NCBI RefSeq assembly: GCF_001874645.1
Contig: NZ_CP017886.1
Coordinates: 1,302,001 to 1,366,000 of the forward strand
Direction of reading: 5' to 3'
Origin: Pseudomonas frederiksbergensis
GTDB lineage: Bacteria; Pseudomonadota; Gammaproteobacteria; Pseudomonadales; Pseudomonadaceae
Length of the DNA: 64,000 bases
A model generated the notes under the pieces. The model did no database searches. It was not told the DNA's origin and saw nothing but the letters and a program-made list of their open reading frames with translations. How positions within the stretch are numbered: the first letter of the stretch is position 1; each line of letters opens with the position of its first letter. Of the stretch, positions 1-7,940 are shown piece by piece. Position numbers and translations under genes: made by a program.

Positions 1-73
1 CCTGCACCGCAACGACTTCATCATGGCCGCGCGCACTGACGAAATGGCGAAAGACGCCGAGGGCCGCAAATAA
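1..73 (+). CDS. phhB: PhhB, pterin-4a-carbinolamine dehydratase (3' end only)
   Basis: Only the last 23 codons are in the window. The tail reads LHRNDFIMAARTDEMAKDAE and ends GRK-stop, which I recognise as the C-terminus of Pseudomonas PhhB. PhhB dehydrates the 4a-hydroxytetrahydropterin formed by phenylalanine hydroxylase PhhA so that the cofactor can be recycled. The stop TAA shares one base with the ATG of phhC (TAATG at 71-75), so the two are translationally coupled within a phhABC operon. The start and the catalytic histidines lie outside the window. Confidence 0.85.
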   Translation, partial: LHRNDFIMAARTDEMAKDAEGRK

Positions 74-1269
74 TGCATTTCGACGCCATCGGCCGAGTAC
101 CCGGCGACCCGATTCTCGGCCTGATGGAGGCCTATGCGCAGGACAGCAATCCGCGCAAGTTCGACCTTGGCGTAGGCGTCTACAAGGATGCCCAGGGCCT
201 GACGCCGATTCCGCAGTCGGTGAAACTCGCCGAACTGCGGCTGGTGGATCGCCAGACCACCAAGACCTACATCGGTGGTCACGGTGACGCGGCGTTTGGT
301 AACGCGATCAATGAGCTGGTGCTCGGCGCCGATTCCGCGCTGATCGCCGAGCAGCGTGCCGGCGCCACCCAGACTCCGGGTGGCACGGGCGCCTTGCGCT
401 TGAGCGCAGACTTCATTGCGCAATGCCTGCCAGGGCGCGGCATCTGGCTGAGCAACCCGACCTGGCCGATTCACGAAACCATCTACGCCACCGCCGGCCT
501 CAAGGTTAGCCACTACCCGTACGTGGGCAGTGACAACCGCCTCGACATCGAAGCGATGCTGGCGACCCTGAACCTGATCCCCAAGGGCGACGTGGTGCTG
601 CTGCACGCCTGCTGCCACAACCCGACCGGTTTCGATCTGTCGCACGATGACTGGCGCCGCGTGCTGGAAGTGGTTCGCAACCGAGAACTGCTGCCGCTGA
701 TCGACTTCGCTTATCAGGGTTTTGGCGATGGTCTGGAGCAGGACGCCTGGGCAGTGCGGTTGTTTGCTGCTGAACTGCCAGAGCTGCTGATCACCAGTTC
801 CTGCTCGAAAAACTTTGGCCTGTACCGCGACCGCACCGGCGCGTTGATCGTCTGCACGGAGGATGCCGAGAAGCTTGTGGATATCCGCAGCCAATTGGCC
901 AACATCGCCCGCAACCTGTGGTCGACACCACCGGATCACGGCGCTGCCGTGGTGGCGACCATCCTCGGCGACCCGGAGCTGAAACAGCTGTGGGCCGATG
1001 AAGTGGAGGCCATGCGCTTGCGCATTGCGCAACTGCGCTCGGGCCTGGTGGAAGCGCTGGAGCCACACGGACTGGGCGAACGCTTCGCGCATATTGGTGT
1101 GCAACGCGGGATGTTTTCCTACACCGGATTGACACCGGCGCAGGTGAAAAACCTGCGGGACAACCACAGCGTGTACATGGTCAACTCCGGCCGCGCCAAC
1201 GTCGCCGGGATTGATGCCACACGTCTGGATGTGCTGGCGCAAGCCATCGCCGACGTCTGCCGCCCTTAA
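73..1269 (+). CDS. phhC: PhhC, aromatic amino acid aminotransferase
   Basis: A 398-residue fold type I PLP aminotransferase of the AspC/TyrB family, normal length for the family. It transfers the amino group between tyrosine or phenylalanine and 2-oxoglutarate, so it takes up the tyrosine made by PhhA. Visible landmarks are the GGTGALR cofactor loop near residue 104, the CCHNPTG motif near residue 181, and SCSKNFGLYRDR near residue 245 containing the PLP-binding lysine. The C-terminal SGRANVAGI segment holds the substrate carboxylate-binding arginine. It starts one base inside the phhB stop and is last in the operon, since inverted repeats follow the stop. Confidence 0.9.
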   Translation: MHFDAIGRVPGDPILGLMEAYAQDSNPRKFDLGVGVYKDAQGLTPIPQSVKLAELRLVDRQTTKTYIGGHGDAAFGNAINELVLGADSALIAEQRAGATQTPGGTGALRLSADFIAQCLPGRGIWLSNPTWPIHETIYATAGLKVSHYPYVGSDNRLDIEAMLATLNLIPKGDVVLLHACCHNPTGFDLSHDDWRRVLEVVRNRELLPLIDFAYQGFGDGLEQDAWAVRLFAAELPELLITSSCSKNFGLYRDRTGALIVCTEDAEKLVDIRSQLANIARNLWSTPPDHGAAVVATILGDPELKQLWADEVEAMRLRIAQLRSGLVEALEPHGLGERFAHIGVQRGMFSYTGLTPAQVKNLRDNHSVYMVNSGRANVAGIDATRLDVLAQAIADVCRP

Positions 1270-1345
1270 AAGATCGCAGCCTGTGGCAGCTCCTGCATTG
1301 GATCGACGTACATCCTGTAGGAGCTGCCGCAGGCTGCGATCTTTT
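1268..1345. repeat. REP-like inverted pair after phhC
   Basis: Two copies of the unit GATCGCAGCCTGCGGCAGCT, with a CCTAC end, face each other (1271-1296 and 1318-1342). Together they can fold into a long cruciform, and each has its own small GCC-TGC-GGC hairpin. The pair begins at the phhC stop and could protect the 3' end of the mRNA. The same unit recurs at seven other intergenic sites in the window. Confidence 0.8.
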
Positions 1346-1498
1346 GCCGTTCATTTGCACCTCCTCCTGCGGCCATCCGTCGCAACAAAGGGAGATAAAA
1401 GTCTTTTTGTCATCTCCCCTGCTGTATCCTGCCAAGGCTTTTTAAAAGCGCGGATCTACACAGCGATTTAAAAACAGACCTTGCGAGGAGCAACCACC

Positions 1499-1630
1499 AT
1501 GCACGAGATTCCTAATCTCCCCTTCCCAAGCCTGCACGAGACTGCGCAGACAACCCCGCAACAAGCCGGCGCCCAACAGCCCGAGCCGAAAGAAGCCACT
1601 GGCAGCCGCAAGGCCGACAGCGAAGACTGA
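1499..1630 (+). CDS. Small conserved Pseudomonas protein, unknown function (43 aa)
   Basis: A short frame starting MHEIPNLPFPSL with a good ribosome site (GAGGAG at 1485-1490, 8 bases before ATG). The 43-residue product is rich in Gln, Glu, Pro and Ala and ends with charged residues (GSRKADSED). It has no hydrophobic segment, so it should be cytosolic and probably disordered. It is followed at once by a perfect hairpin and another small gene on the same strand. I do not recognise the function; the ribosome site and conserved-looking composition support it as a real gene. Confidence 0.6.
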   Translation: MHEIPNLPFPSLHETAQTTPQQAGAQQPEPKEATGSRKADSED

Positions 1631-1648
1631 AAAAGCACTACCCAGACC

Positions 1649-1682
1649 GTGTGGAAAGCGCTAACTCATGCGCTTTCCACAC
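1649..1682 (+). promoter_or_regulatory. Perfect 13-bp inverted repeat between two small genes
   Basis: GTGTGGAAAGCGC (1649-1661) and its exact complement GCGCTTTCCACAC (1670-1682) flank an 8-base loop. No run of T follows, so it is not a standard terminator. It ends 22 bases before the next ATG, so in RNA it could act as a stability or attenuation hairpin; in DNA it has the form of an operator. Confidence 0.6.
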
Positions 1683-1704
1683 AGCCTGAACCAAGGACCC
1701 GCAC

Positions 1705-1887
1705 ATGACCGACACCTTCACCGAAAGCCAGGCCAGCGTACTGATCGGCACTGCTGAAAAGATGATCGATGTCTGGAACCGCCTGACGCCCGAGAAACAA
1801 GCCCTGCTACTGGCCCGCTTCGGCAGCCAGGAAAACGCCCTCGCCGCACTGGTGACCACGCAACTGGTCGCACCCGCCAAATCCTGA
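1705..1887 (+). CDS. Small conserved Pseudomonas protein, unknown function (60 aa)
   Basis: A 60-residue protein beginning [20 protein letters not shown], predicted mainly helical, with heptad-like spacing of Leu and Ala ([16 protein letters not shown]) and no signal peptide or membrane segment. An AAGGAC ribosome site lies at 1694-1699. It may be co-transcribed with the 43-residue gene before it, across the perfect hairpin at 1649-1682. The helical pattern suggests a small oligomerising or partner-binding protein, but I recognise no family. Confidence 0.6.
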   Translation: MTDTFTESQASVLIGTAEKMIDVWNRLTPEKQALLLARFGSQENALAALVTTQLVAPAKS

Positions 1888-2002
1888 TTCCGGCCAGGCA
1901 ACACAATGGCCGACACCTGGCGCCAATTTCTCCCCCTCTGCGTCTCCAACCACCGGTATCATAAGCAGCCTATCTATCCTGCTGTCCCGTGGACCCATTC
2001 CC

Positions 2003-3217
2003 ATGCCAGATCCTCAGCGCCCCATGGCGGTCACGCTGCAAGTCGTTTCCATCGTCCTGTTTACCTTCATCGGCTATCTGAATATCGGCATCCCCTTGGC
2101 CGTTTTGCCGGGTTATGTGCACAGCGACCTGGGTTTTGGCGCGGTGATCGCAGGTTTGGTGATCAGTGTGCAATACCTCGCCACCCTGCTCAGCCGCCCG
2201 TACGCGGGGCGGATCATTGACAACCAGGGCAGCAAACACGCGGTACTGTACGGCCTGGCCGGGTGCGGCTTGAGCGGTGTGTTCATGTTGCTGTCGGCGT
2301 GGACCCAAAGCCTGCCGACCCTGAGCCTGATCAGCCTGCTGATCGGTCGACTGGTGCTGGGCAGCGCTGAAAGCCTGGTCGGTTCGGGATCGATTGGCTG
2401 GGGCATCGGCCGGGTCGGTGCAGCGAATACCGCCAAGGTCATCTCCTGGAACGGCATCGCCAGTTACGGCGCACTGGCCGTCGGCGCGCCGCTCGGCGTA
2501 CTGCTGGCTCATCACCTCGGACTGTGGAGCATGGGCGTGAGCATTCTCTTGCTCGCAGCGCTGGGGCTGTTGCTGGCCTGGCCGAAGACCGCCGCACCGA
2601 TTGTTGCTGGTGAACGCCTGCCCTTCATGCATGTCCTGGGACGGGTGCTGCCCCACGGTTGCGGACTGGCACTGGGCTCGATCGGTTTCGGCACCATCGC
2701 CACCTTCATCACCCTGTATTACGCCACCCGACACTGGGATAACGCCGTGCTCTGCCTGAGCTTGTTCGGCGCCTGCTTCATTGGCGCGCGCCTGCTGTTC
2801 GGCAACCTGATCAATCGCCTCGGTGGCTTTCGCGTGGCGATTGCCTGCCTGTCGGTCGAAACCCTCGGCTTGCTGCTGTTGTGGCTGGCCCCGGACGCAC
2901 ACTGGGCACTGGCGGGCGCGGCGTTGAGCGGGTTCGGCTTCTCGCTGGTGTTCCCGGCGCTGGGCGTGGAGGCCGTGAATCTGGTGCCCGCCTCCAGCCG
3001 TGGCGCAGCGGTTGGGGCTTACTCGCTCTTCATCGACTTGTCGCTGGGGATCACCGGACCTTTGGCGGGTGCCATCGCGGCAGGATTCGGCTTTGCCTCG
3101 ATCTTCCTGTTCGCCGCCCTCGCCGCGTTGAGCGGTTTGATGCTCAGCGTTTACCTGTACCGCCAAGCGCCACAGCACCTGAACGAAAAGTACCGCGAAG
3201 AACGCGAAACGCGCTAA
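2003..3217 (+). CDS. MFS transporter, YhhS family
   Basis: A 404-residue inner-membrane protein with about 12 hydrophobic segments, normal for the major facilitator superfamily. The strings [40 protein letters not shown] and [13 protein letters not shown] match what I know of E. coli YhhS, whose family includes exporters of small organic compounds. The substrate cannot be read from the sequence. It stands alone on the plus strand, and its last four bases overlap the end of the convergent arfB gene. Confidence 0.85.
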   Translation: MPDPQRPMAVTLQVVSIVLFTFIGYLNIGIPLAVLPGYVHSDLGFGAVIAGLVISVQYLATLLSRPYAGRIIDNQGSKHAVLYGLAGCGLSGVFMLLSAWTQSLPTLSLISLLIGRLVLGSAESLVGSGSIGWGIGRVGAANTAKVISWNGIASYGALAVGAPLGVLLAHHLGLWSMGVSILLLAALGLLLAWPKTAAPIVAGERLPFMHVLGRVLPHGCGLALGSIGFGTIATFITLYYATRHWDNAVLCLSLFGACFIGARLLFGNLINRLGGFRVAIACLSVETLGLLLLWLAPDAHWALAGAALSGFGFSLVFPALGVEAVNLVPASSRGAAVGAYSLFIDLSLGITGPLAGAIAAGFGFASIFLFAALAALSGLMLSVYLYRQAPQHLNEKYREERETR

Positions 3218-3627
3218 AAGTCGACTTTACCCCGCCCGGCCTTGATCGAGCCGCGCTTGGTTTTTGACTCCAGCCGACGCTTTTTCGAACCCAGGGTCGG
3301 CTTGGTCGGACGACGCTTCTTTTCAACCTTGGTGGCGCTGAGGATCAACTCGGTGAGGCGCGCCAACGCATCGGCGCGGTTGGCTTCCTGCGTGCGGTAT
3401 TGCTGGGCCTTGATGATGATCACGCCTTCGCTGGTGATCCGGCTGTCACGCAGCGCCAGCAACCGTTCCTTGTAGAACTCTGGCAAGGACGACGCCGGAA
3501 TATCAAAGCGCAGGTGCACCGCACTCGAGACCTTGTTGACGTTCTGCCCTCCCGCACCTTGCGCGCGAATGGCGGTCAATTCGATCTCGGCATCCGGCAG
3601 ATGCACGTTGTTGGAAATCACCAGCAT
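3214..3627 (-). CDS. arfB: ArfB, alternative ribosome-rescue peptidyl-tRNA hydrolase
   Basis: A 137-residue protein that releases nascent chains from ribosomes stalled on mRNA without a stop codon. The catalytic GGQ sits in [20 protein letters not shown] near residue 27, as in the release-factor domain. The C-terminus is a long basic tail ([18 protein letters not shown] and further Lys/Arg), which in this family enters the empty mRNA channel. The frame is open 22 codons further upstream, but the ATG at 3627 starts [17 protein letters not shown], the usual N-terminus, so that start was chosen. Gene order near phhC agrees with P. aeruginosa. Confidence 0.92.
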   Translation of the reverse strand: MLVISNNVHLPDAEIELTAIRAQGAGGQNVNKVSSAVHLRFDIPASSLPEFYKERLLALRDSRITSEGVIIIKAQQYRTQEANRADALARLTELILSATKVEKKRRPTKPTLGSKKRRLESKTKRGSIKAGRGKVDF

Positions 3628-3831
3628 GGAAAACGGTCCGGGGTCAGGGCGTTCAGGATACCGCGAATGCCGTTCGTAATAGCGGATCATCACGGCGAGC
3701 AGGTGAAGCCGGGCATGGCCGTCGGTAAAATTAACTTACAAACACTGCTCCTGCACCTACTGAAGAAGAGTTGATTTGTTTTGAATGGCCGTACTAATCT
3801 CGTGGCTCACATCAACGGAGCATGATTGATA

Positions 3832-4041
3832 ATGAATCTTGAAAATATTCGATACCATATCGCAGTCACCCTCTTGGTTTTAGGCTGTTCAATTCCGATC
3901 ATGGGAATGGTTGTCTGGGCAATAACCGAGATAATCCCACTTGAAGGCCGTTTTTTAAAAATCGCCTACATAGCAACCTATGCCCCTATCGTATTATTTG
4001 GCTTACATTTTTATATCCCAAGGCTACGCGACCTTACGTAA
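3832..4041 (+). CDS. Small two-helix membrane protein, paralogue A (69 aa)
   Basis: A 69-residue protein beginning MNLENIRYHIAV with two hydrophobic stretches (about residues 10-32 and 42-60) and a basic C-terminus FYIPRLRDLT, so probably an inner-membrane hairpin. A GGAG ribosome site lies at 3817-3820. A TTG at 3826 is an alternative start, but the ATG at 3832 matches the start of the next gene. That gene shares the first eight residues and the FYxPRxR ending. The DNA is clearly more AT-rich than the flanks. It faces the hcp/DUF4225 pair and could be an immunity protein; that role is inference from position and topology only. Confidence 0.6.
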   Translation: MNLENIRYHIAVTLLVLGCSIPIMGMVVWAITEIIPLEGRFLKIAYIATYAPIVLFGLHFYIPRLRDLT

Positions 4042-4101
4042 ATACATTGCAAATCATCAATTAACCCTTGCCCCCCTCTCACAAGCCAAAATTTAAAACC
4101 A

Positions 4102-4308
4102 ATGAACCTTGAAAACATACGATACTACACATCAGTAATCCTACTGGTTTTTGCTTGCTCCGCACTGCCTTCCGGCCTCATTGCACGCGGAATCGTTATG
4201 ACTTTCAACATAGAAGAAAAATTCTGGCCTATCTTTTTTACAACATACACAGCCATGGTAATTTGGGGATTGCGATTTTACCCTCCAAGAATGCGCGGCG
4301 TTCTATGA
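4102..4308 (+). CDS. Small two-helix membrane protein, paralogue B (68 aa)
   Basis: A 68-residue protein beginning MNLENIRYYTSV, a diverged tandem copy of the gene 60 bases upstream: same eight-residue start, two hydrophobic segments at matching positions and the same FYxPRxR end. No strong ribosome site is visible, so it may depend on translation of its neighbour. The stop at 4308 is only 27 bases from the end of the convergent DUF4225 gene. AT-rich composition is shared with the whole 3.8-5.1 kb island. Function unknown. Confidence 0.55.
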   Translation: MNLENIRYYTSVILLVFACSALPSGLIARGIVMTFNIEEKFWPIFFTTYTAMVIWGLRFYPPRMRGVL

Positions 4309-4335
4309 ATAGAACCCAAGCCCCATAAAACAGAG

Positions 4336-5031
4336 TCACCTGCTTTTTTCCTCTCCTTCTGAAAGCATCGTATTTATAGTAAAAAAATCAACTAACGCTT
4401 CAAAAGACAAGGCCAGTTTTCCCATCTGACGGTAAGCCATTTCATAATTAACCGGATCACGCCTGAACAGCTCAACCGAACCAGGTTTTGACACTGGCCT
4501 TAGCACCCCGTATGCAGAAATAAGCAAATCAATAGAGTAATAAACCACATCCTCCTTGTCATCACCGAACGCAGCTCTATAGGCATACCTAACAGGCCCA
4601 ACCGCACTTGGCGCATCCGGCCCACGGTAGATATTCGCCATACCTTCATAAATATTATTAACACCATGCCCAATCATGAGTGCGCCCGGCGCCGCACCGA
4701 GCACTGCCGAGCCTCCGACAATCGTGGCCCCTGTCCTAACCTGCATCACCCCCGCCGCAACCCCAATACCATTTTGAAGATAGAATCGTGCCTTTGACGA
4801 TAAATCTTCATACTCGGCTCTTATTTCCTGCACCGCTTGCCACGCACTAATCACCCCCTCATCAACCGCCTGAATAATTTCATTAGCATAGGAAGAGACA
4901 ATCGAACCAAATCGAAGCCGCGCAAAACCATCAGGAATATGCGCCATGCCTATGCTGCATCCAACTGCAACAAGATCAGAAGCCGACTTGGTTACGTCGT
5001 GGATATCGCACGAAGCCTCATTCACCCTCAT
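4336..5031 (-). CDS. DUF4225-like protein, probable Hcp-associated T6SS effector
   Basis: A 231-residue protein whose central part holds a glycine/alanine-rich hydrophobic stretch (GIGVAAGVMQVRTGATIVGG, then APGALMIGHGVNNIYEG) that I associate with the DUF4225 family, often found beside hcp or other type VI secretion genes. The hydrophobic centre suggests action on membranes. The frame is open to 5124, but that would overlap hcp by over 100 bases; the ATG at 5029-5031 (or a GTG at 5023-5025) gives a short overlap and is preferred. The AT-rich DNA points to horizontal acquisition. The effector role is inferred from family and neighbour, not shown. Confidence 0.6.
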   Translation of the reverse strand: MRVNEASCDIHDVTKSASDLVAVGCSIGMAHIPDGFARLRFGSIVSSYANEIIQAVDEGVISAWQAVQEIRAEYEDLSSKARFYLQNGIGVAAGVMQVRTGATIVGGSAVLGAAPGALMIGHGVNNIYEGMANIYRGPDAPSAVGPVRYAYRAAFGDDKEDVVYYSIDLLISAYGVLRPVSKPGSVELFRRDPVNYEMAYRQMGKLALSFEALVDFFTINTMLSEGEEKSR

Positions 5032-5518
5032 TTCCCCAGGAACTATAAGCACTTGTGGCCCCTGGAACGTGCGCCCAAGCAATATCTCTATAACGAATGG
5101 ATACCAACTCTTGCGGTTCTGCATCGTTCATACGAACAGCGTGAGGAACTTGCAGGCTGATATGGGCGATACGCGCACCGGTCAGGTGGATTGAATAGTA
5201 TCTTTCCTGGCCGCCAGCCGAAGAGGTTCGGTAAAAATTGATCTTGCACTCCACTTCTTCACCCTCATGCAGCGCACTGGCCAACAACGGTGATGACTTA
5301 TCGATGCCCTTGGTAATCATGATCGGCATGTGCTTGCCGCGTCCACCCGCCATGCTGCCGTCATTGCCCGTGAGCATATCGTGTGAATAAGCCAGCACCA
5401 TGATTTCATCTTGATGGCCGATCTGGCATTTGTTGCCGATAGAATCAGGACCGGAGCAACCGGCGGAAATCAAACCTTGTCGCTTGCCGGTAATACTCAT
5501 GTAGCTGTGACTAGCCAT
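5018..5518 (-). CDS. hcp: Hcp, type VI secretion tube protein
   Basis: A 166-residue Hcp family protein; hexameric rings stack to form the T6SS tube and can carry effectors in the lumen. MASHSYMSITGKRQG, GCQIGH-type turns (NKCQIGHQDEIMVLAYSHD) and the late HLTGARIAHIS and YRDIAWAH strands are the familiar Hcp pattern. The ATG at 5518 has a clear AAGGAG ribosome site; the open frame further upstream is not Hcp-like. The 3' end overlaps the DUF4225 gene, so the two are translated together. No sheath or baseplate genes are nearby: this is an orphan hcp island. Confidence 0.88.
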   Translation of the reverse strand: MASHSYMSITGKRQGLISAGCSGPDSIGNKCQIGHQDEIMVLAYSHDMLTGNDGSMAGGRGKHMPIMITKGIDKSSPLLASALHEGEEVECKINFYRTSSAGGQERYYSIHLTGARIAHISLQVPHAVRMNDAEPQELVSIRYRDIAWAHVPGATSAYSSWGNEGE

Positions 5519-5608
5519 ACGTGCCACTCCTTTGTTTCGGAGAGGCAGACTAAGACAAAAAGAAAAATGTCGGGTGTAGTCCATTTCTGAATTTACTGTA
5601 TGAACCCC

Positions 5609-5640
5609 GAAAACAATCAACCCGGCGCATGGCCGGGTTG
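5609..5640 (-). terminator. Intrinsic terminator after the aroP-like gene
   Basis: CAACCCGGC (5618-5626) pairs with GCCGGGTTG (5632-5640). Read on the minus strand the stem is followed by ATTGTTTTC. It lies 20 bases after the permease stop and separates that gene from hcp. Confidence 0.75.
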
Positions 5641-5660
5641 GTCGTTGAAACCAGATACGC

Positions 5661-7079
5661 TTACTTCACAACAGGCGCCACACTCAGCACGTGTTGAGCG
5701 CTGCGCTTGTTCTTGACGTTGTAGCAGCCCCACATGAACACGACCCACACCGGAATCGCGTACACCGAGATCTGGATGCCCGGGATCATCAGCATGATGC
5801 ACAGGATGAAGGCCACGAACGCCAGGCAGATGTAGTTGCCGTACGGGTACCACAGCGCCTTGAACAGCGGCGTTTGTTGGGTGCGGTTCATGTGCTGACG
5901 GAACTTGAAGTGCGAGAAGCTGATCATCGCCCAGTTGATCACCAGCGTCGCAACCACCAGCGACATCAGCAGTTCCAGCGCGTGCTGCGGGATCAGGTAG
6001 TTCATCACTACCGCCACGAACGTCACTGCTGCCGAGGCCAGGATCGAACGCACCGGCACGCCGCGCTTGTCGATCTTCGCCAGACCTTTCGGGGCATCGC
6101 CCTGTTCAGCCATGCCCAGCAACATGCGGCTGTTGCAGTAAGTGCCGCTGTTGTACACCGACAGCGCTGCCGTCAGGACCACGAAGTTGAGGATGTGCGC
6201 CGCAGTGTTGCTGCCCAGCATCGAGAACACCTGAACGAACGGGCTGCCGCTATAGGCATCGCCGGACGCGTTCAGGCTCACCAGCAAGCTGTCCCATGGC
6301 GTCAGCGAGAGCAGAACCACCAGTGCGCCGATGTAGAAAATCAGGATCCGGTAGATCACCTGATTGATGGCTTTCGGGATCACGGTTTTCGGCTTATCAG
6401 CTTCTGCGGCGGTGAAACCGAGCATTTCCAGGCCACCGAAGGAAAACATGATGATCGCCATGGCCATCACCAGACCACTGACGCCATTCGGGAAGAATCC
6501 GCCGTGTTCCCACAGGTTGCTCACCGAGGCTTGCGGTCCGCCGTTGCCGCTGACCAGCAGGTAGCTGCCCAGGGCAATCATGCCGACAATCGCCACCACC
6601 TTGATGATCGCGAACCAGAACTCCGCTTCGCCAAAGACTTTGACGTTAGCCAGGTTGATCACATTGATCATCACGAAGAACACTGCGGCCGAGGCCCAGG
6701 TCGGGACGTCCGGCCACCAGTAGTGCACGTATTTACCGACCGCAGTCAGCTCGGACATGCCCACCAGGATGTACAGAATCCAGCAGTTCCAGCCCGCCAG
6801 AAAGCCGGCAAAACCGCCCCAGTACTTGTGCGCAAAGTGGCTGAACGAACCGGCCACCGGCTCTTCAACGATCATTTCGCCCAGTTGGCGCATGATCATG
6901 AACGCGATGAAGCCACAGATCGCGTAGCCGAGGATCATCGACGGGCCGGCCGATTTCAGTACACCGGCAGAACCCAGGAACAACCCGGTACCGATCGCGC
7001 CACCGAGGGCGATCAGTTGAATATGGCGATTTTTCAGGCCGCGTTTAAGCTCGCCTGAATGCGAGTTTTGTCCACTCAT
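5661..7079 (-). CDS. aroP: AroP-type aromatic amino acid permease (APC family)
   Basis: A 472-residue permease with 12 hydrophobic segments. The start ELKRGLKNRHIQLIALGGAI followed by GTGLFLGSAG is the signature of the amino acid transporter group of the APC superfamily, as is GYAICGFIAFMIMRQLGEM. It should import amino acids with protons across the inner membrane. In PAO1 aroP2 lies close to phhC and arfB, as here, which favours aromatic substrates. The ATG at 7079 is chosen over a TTG six codons upstream. A possible Trp-containing leader peptide and a promoter-like site lie upstream; a terminator follows. Confidence 0.85.
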   Translation of the reverse strand: MSGQNSHSGELKRGLKNRHIQLIALGGAIGTGLFLGSAGVLKSAGPSMILGYAICGFIAFMIMRQLGEMIVEEPVAGSFSHFAHKYWGGFAGFLAGWNCWILYILVGMSELTAVGKYVHYWWPDVPTWASAAVFFVMINVINLANVKVFGEAEFWFAIIKVVAIVGMIALGSYLLVSGNGGPQASVSNLWEHGGFFPNGVSGLVMAMAIIMFSFGGLEMLGFTAAEADKPKTVIPKAINQVIYRILIFYIGALVVLLSLTPWDSLLVSLNASGDAYSGSPFVQVFSMLGSNTAAHILNFVVLTAALSVYNSGTYCNSRMLLGMAEQGDAPKGLAKIDKRGVPVRSILASAAVTFVAVVMNYLIPQHALELLMSLVVATLVINWAMISFSHFKFRQHMNRTQQTPLFKALWYPYGNYICLAFVAFILCIMLMIPGIQISVYAIPVWVVFMWGCYNVKNKRSAQHVLSVAPVVK

Positions 7080-7139
7080 GAAAAGGGTCTCACGCAAGGT
7101 TTGATGATATTCGTTAAGACGTTGCCGCTCGAATCGGGA

Positions 7140-7202
7140 TTAAGCAGCGCGGATCAAACCCCAGCGCAGGCACCAGGAGTTCAGCGTTTTTTTACCAGTC
7201 AT
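7140..7202 (-). CDS. Possible 20-residue leader peptide upstream of aroP
   Basis: ATG at 7200-7202, preceded by AGGTGACGC, opens a 20-codon frame: MTGKKTLNSWCLRWGLIRAA-stop. Two Trp codons lie four apart, next to Cys, Leu and Arg. It ends 60 bases before the aromatic permease gene on the same strand. This is the layout of a regulatory leader peptide whose translation reports Trp supply. No clear terminator/antiterminator pair was found between it and aroP, so the mechanism is open; translation-coupled control is possible. Confidence 0.45.
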   Translation of the reverse strand: MTGKKTLNSWCLRWGLIRAA

Positions 7203-7330
7203 GCGTCACCTGTTTGTTTTTATCTGTGACGAAATCGAACCCGACACGCTTGTGGCGCGGCGGAGTTAACAAAGCGGATAGCCTTGATTTTGCGCAGTTA
7301 CGCAGGGAGGTCACAGTTAAAACGCGGCGC

Positions 7331-7359
7331 ATTGTACACCTGTAACCCCCTGCTGCCAG
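7331..7359 (-). promoter_or_regulatory. Possible sigma-70 promoter for the aroP transcript
   Basis: On the minus strand CTGGCA (7354-7359) and TACAAT (7331-7336) are spaced by 17 bases. Transcription would start near 7324, ahead of the leader peptide at 7202 and about 245 bases before aroP. The -10 is good and the -35 weak. Confidence 0.4.
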
Positions 7360-7371
7360 ACTCCGCTGGAT

Positions 7372-7518
7372 TCAGCGCGTCGTTTGCCGGGATAGCCTGT
7401 GTCCACCCCGAGTGCCTCGGGCGGCTGCAAAAAATGGGTCAGACCTTTGCGGGTCATTGACGGGGGCGACGGAAAAATCGCCCCACAAAGAGAGATGGAG
7501 ATGACTCACGGCGTTCAT
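7372..7518 (-). CDS. Possible small protein (48 aa) with very strong ribosome site
   Basis: AAGGAGG ends five bases before an ATG at 7516-7518, opening 48 codons that begin MNAVSHLHLSLWGDFSVAP and end RQTTR-stop. The ribosome site is embedded in AACAAGAAGGAGG, which fits the A-rich AAnAAnAA motif bound by Hfq/Crc in catabolite repression of Pseudomonas. The frame is short and has no recognisable domain. It could be a real small gene or a second leader of the aroP transcript. Support is the ribosome site and not the protein. Confidence 0.35.
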   Translation of the reverse strand: MNAVSHLHLSLWGDFSVAPVNDPQRSDPFFAAARGTRGGHRLSRQTTR

Positions 7519-7854
7519 TGCGCCTCCTTCTTGTTATGCACCTGCACGACAGGCATGGGCGCATCTCACCGCTGAAACCGTCCTGAAACAAGCGGACCAG
7601 AGCCCTGCAAACCGTATGGCCGAGCGCCTGCCGGAAGCTTTTCCTTACAGCCCGCGTGACAACGTGAATCCGTGGTGCAGAACGCCGCTTTTCGTAAAGC
7701 CTTCTTTACGATGCGTAACGTATTTTTTCCACTACAGATCTTTTTGTATCGCCGGGCTCAGCAGCCATCTGATCCAGCGTATTTCCCGGGCCACCACCCT
7801 GAGCTTCAGCGATCGGAATGGCTCTTGATTTGAAACACCGCTGAGCAGCAGCCC
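7519..7854. other. Intergenic stretch without a recognisable gene
   Basis: Between the possible 48-codon frame and the repeat before rluB I see no convincing gene. A 70-codon plus-strand frame (7616-7828) has no ribosome site and no family resemblance. The stretch should contain the upstream control region of the aroP unit. Confidence 0.5.
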
Positions 7855-7932
7855 GTGACGTTCCGCGTCGCATATCAAGAGCGGACGCGGAGCGTCCATT
7901 GAGGCATTCCTTTGCTACGCATGGGAACGATC
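7855..7932. repeat. Degenerate Pseudomonas intergenic repeat
   Basis: GTGACGTTCCGCGTC, then GACGCGGAGCGTCC, then TACGCATGGGAACGATCA. This is a worn form of a common Pseudomonas repeat built of GACGC...GCGTC palindromes and a GGGAACGATCA end. It is a different family from the GATCGCAGCC repeats. Confidence 0.6.
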
Positions 7933-7940
7933 AGCGGGCA

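Noticed and set aside
5691..7058. 455-codon plus-strand frame opposite the permease
   Set aside because: Antisense shadow: His/Arg/Gln-rich, with no hydrophobic or domain pattern, while the minus strand encodes a clear 12-helix permease.
7616..7828. 70-codon plus-strand frame
   Set aside because: No ribosome site, no family resemblance, in a region that should be regulatory.
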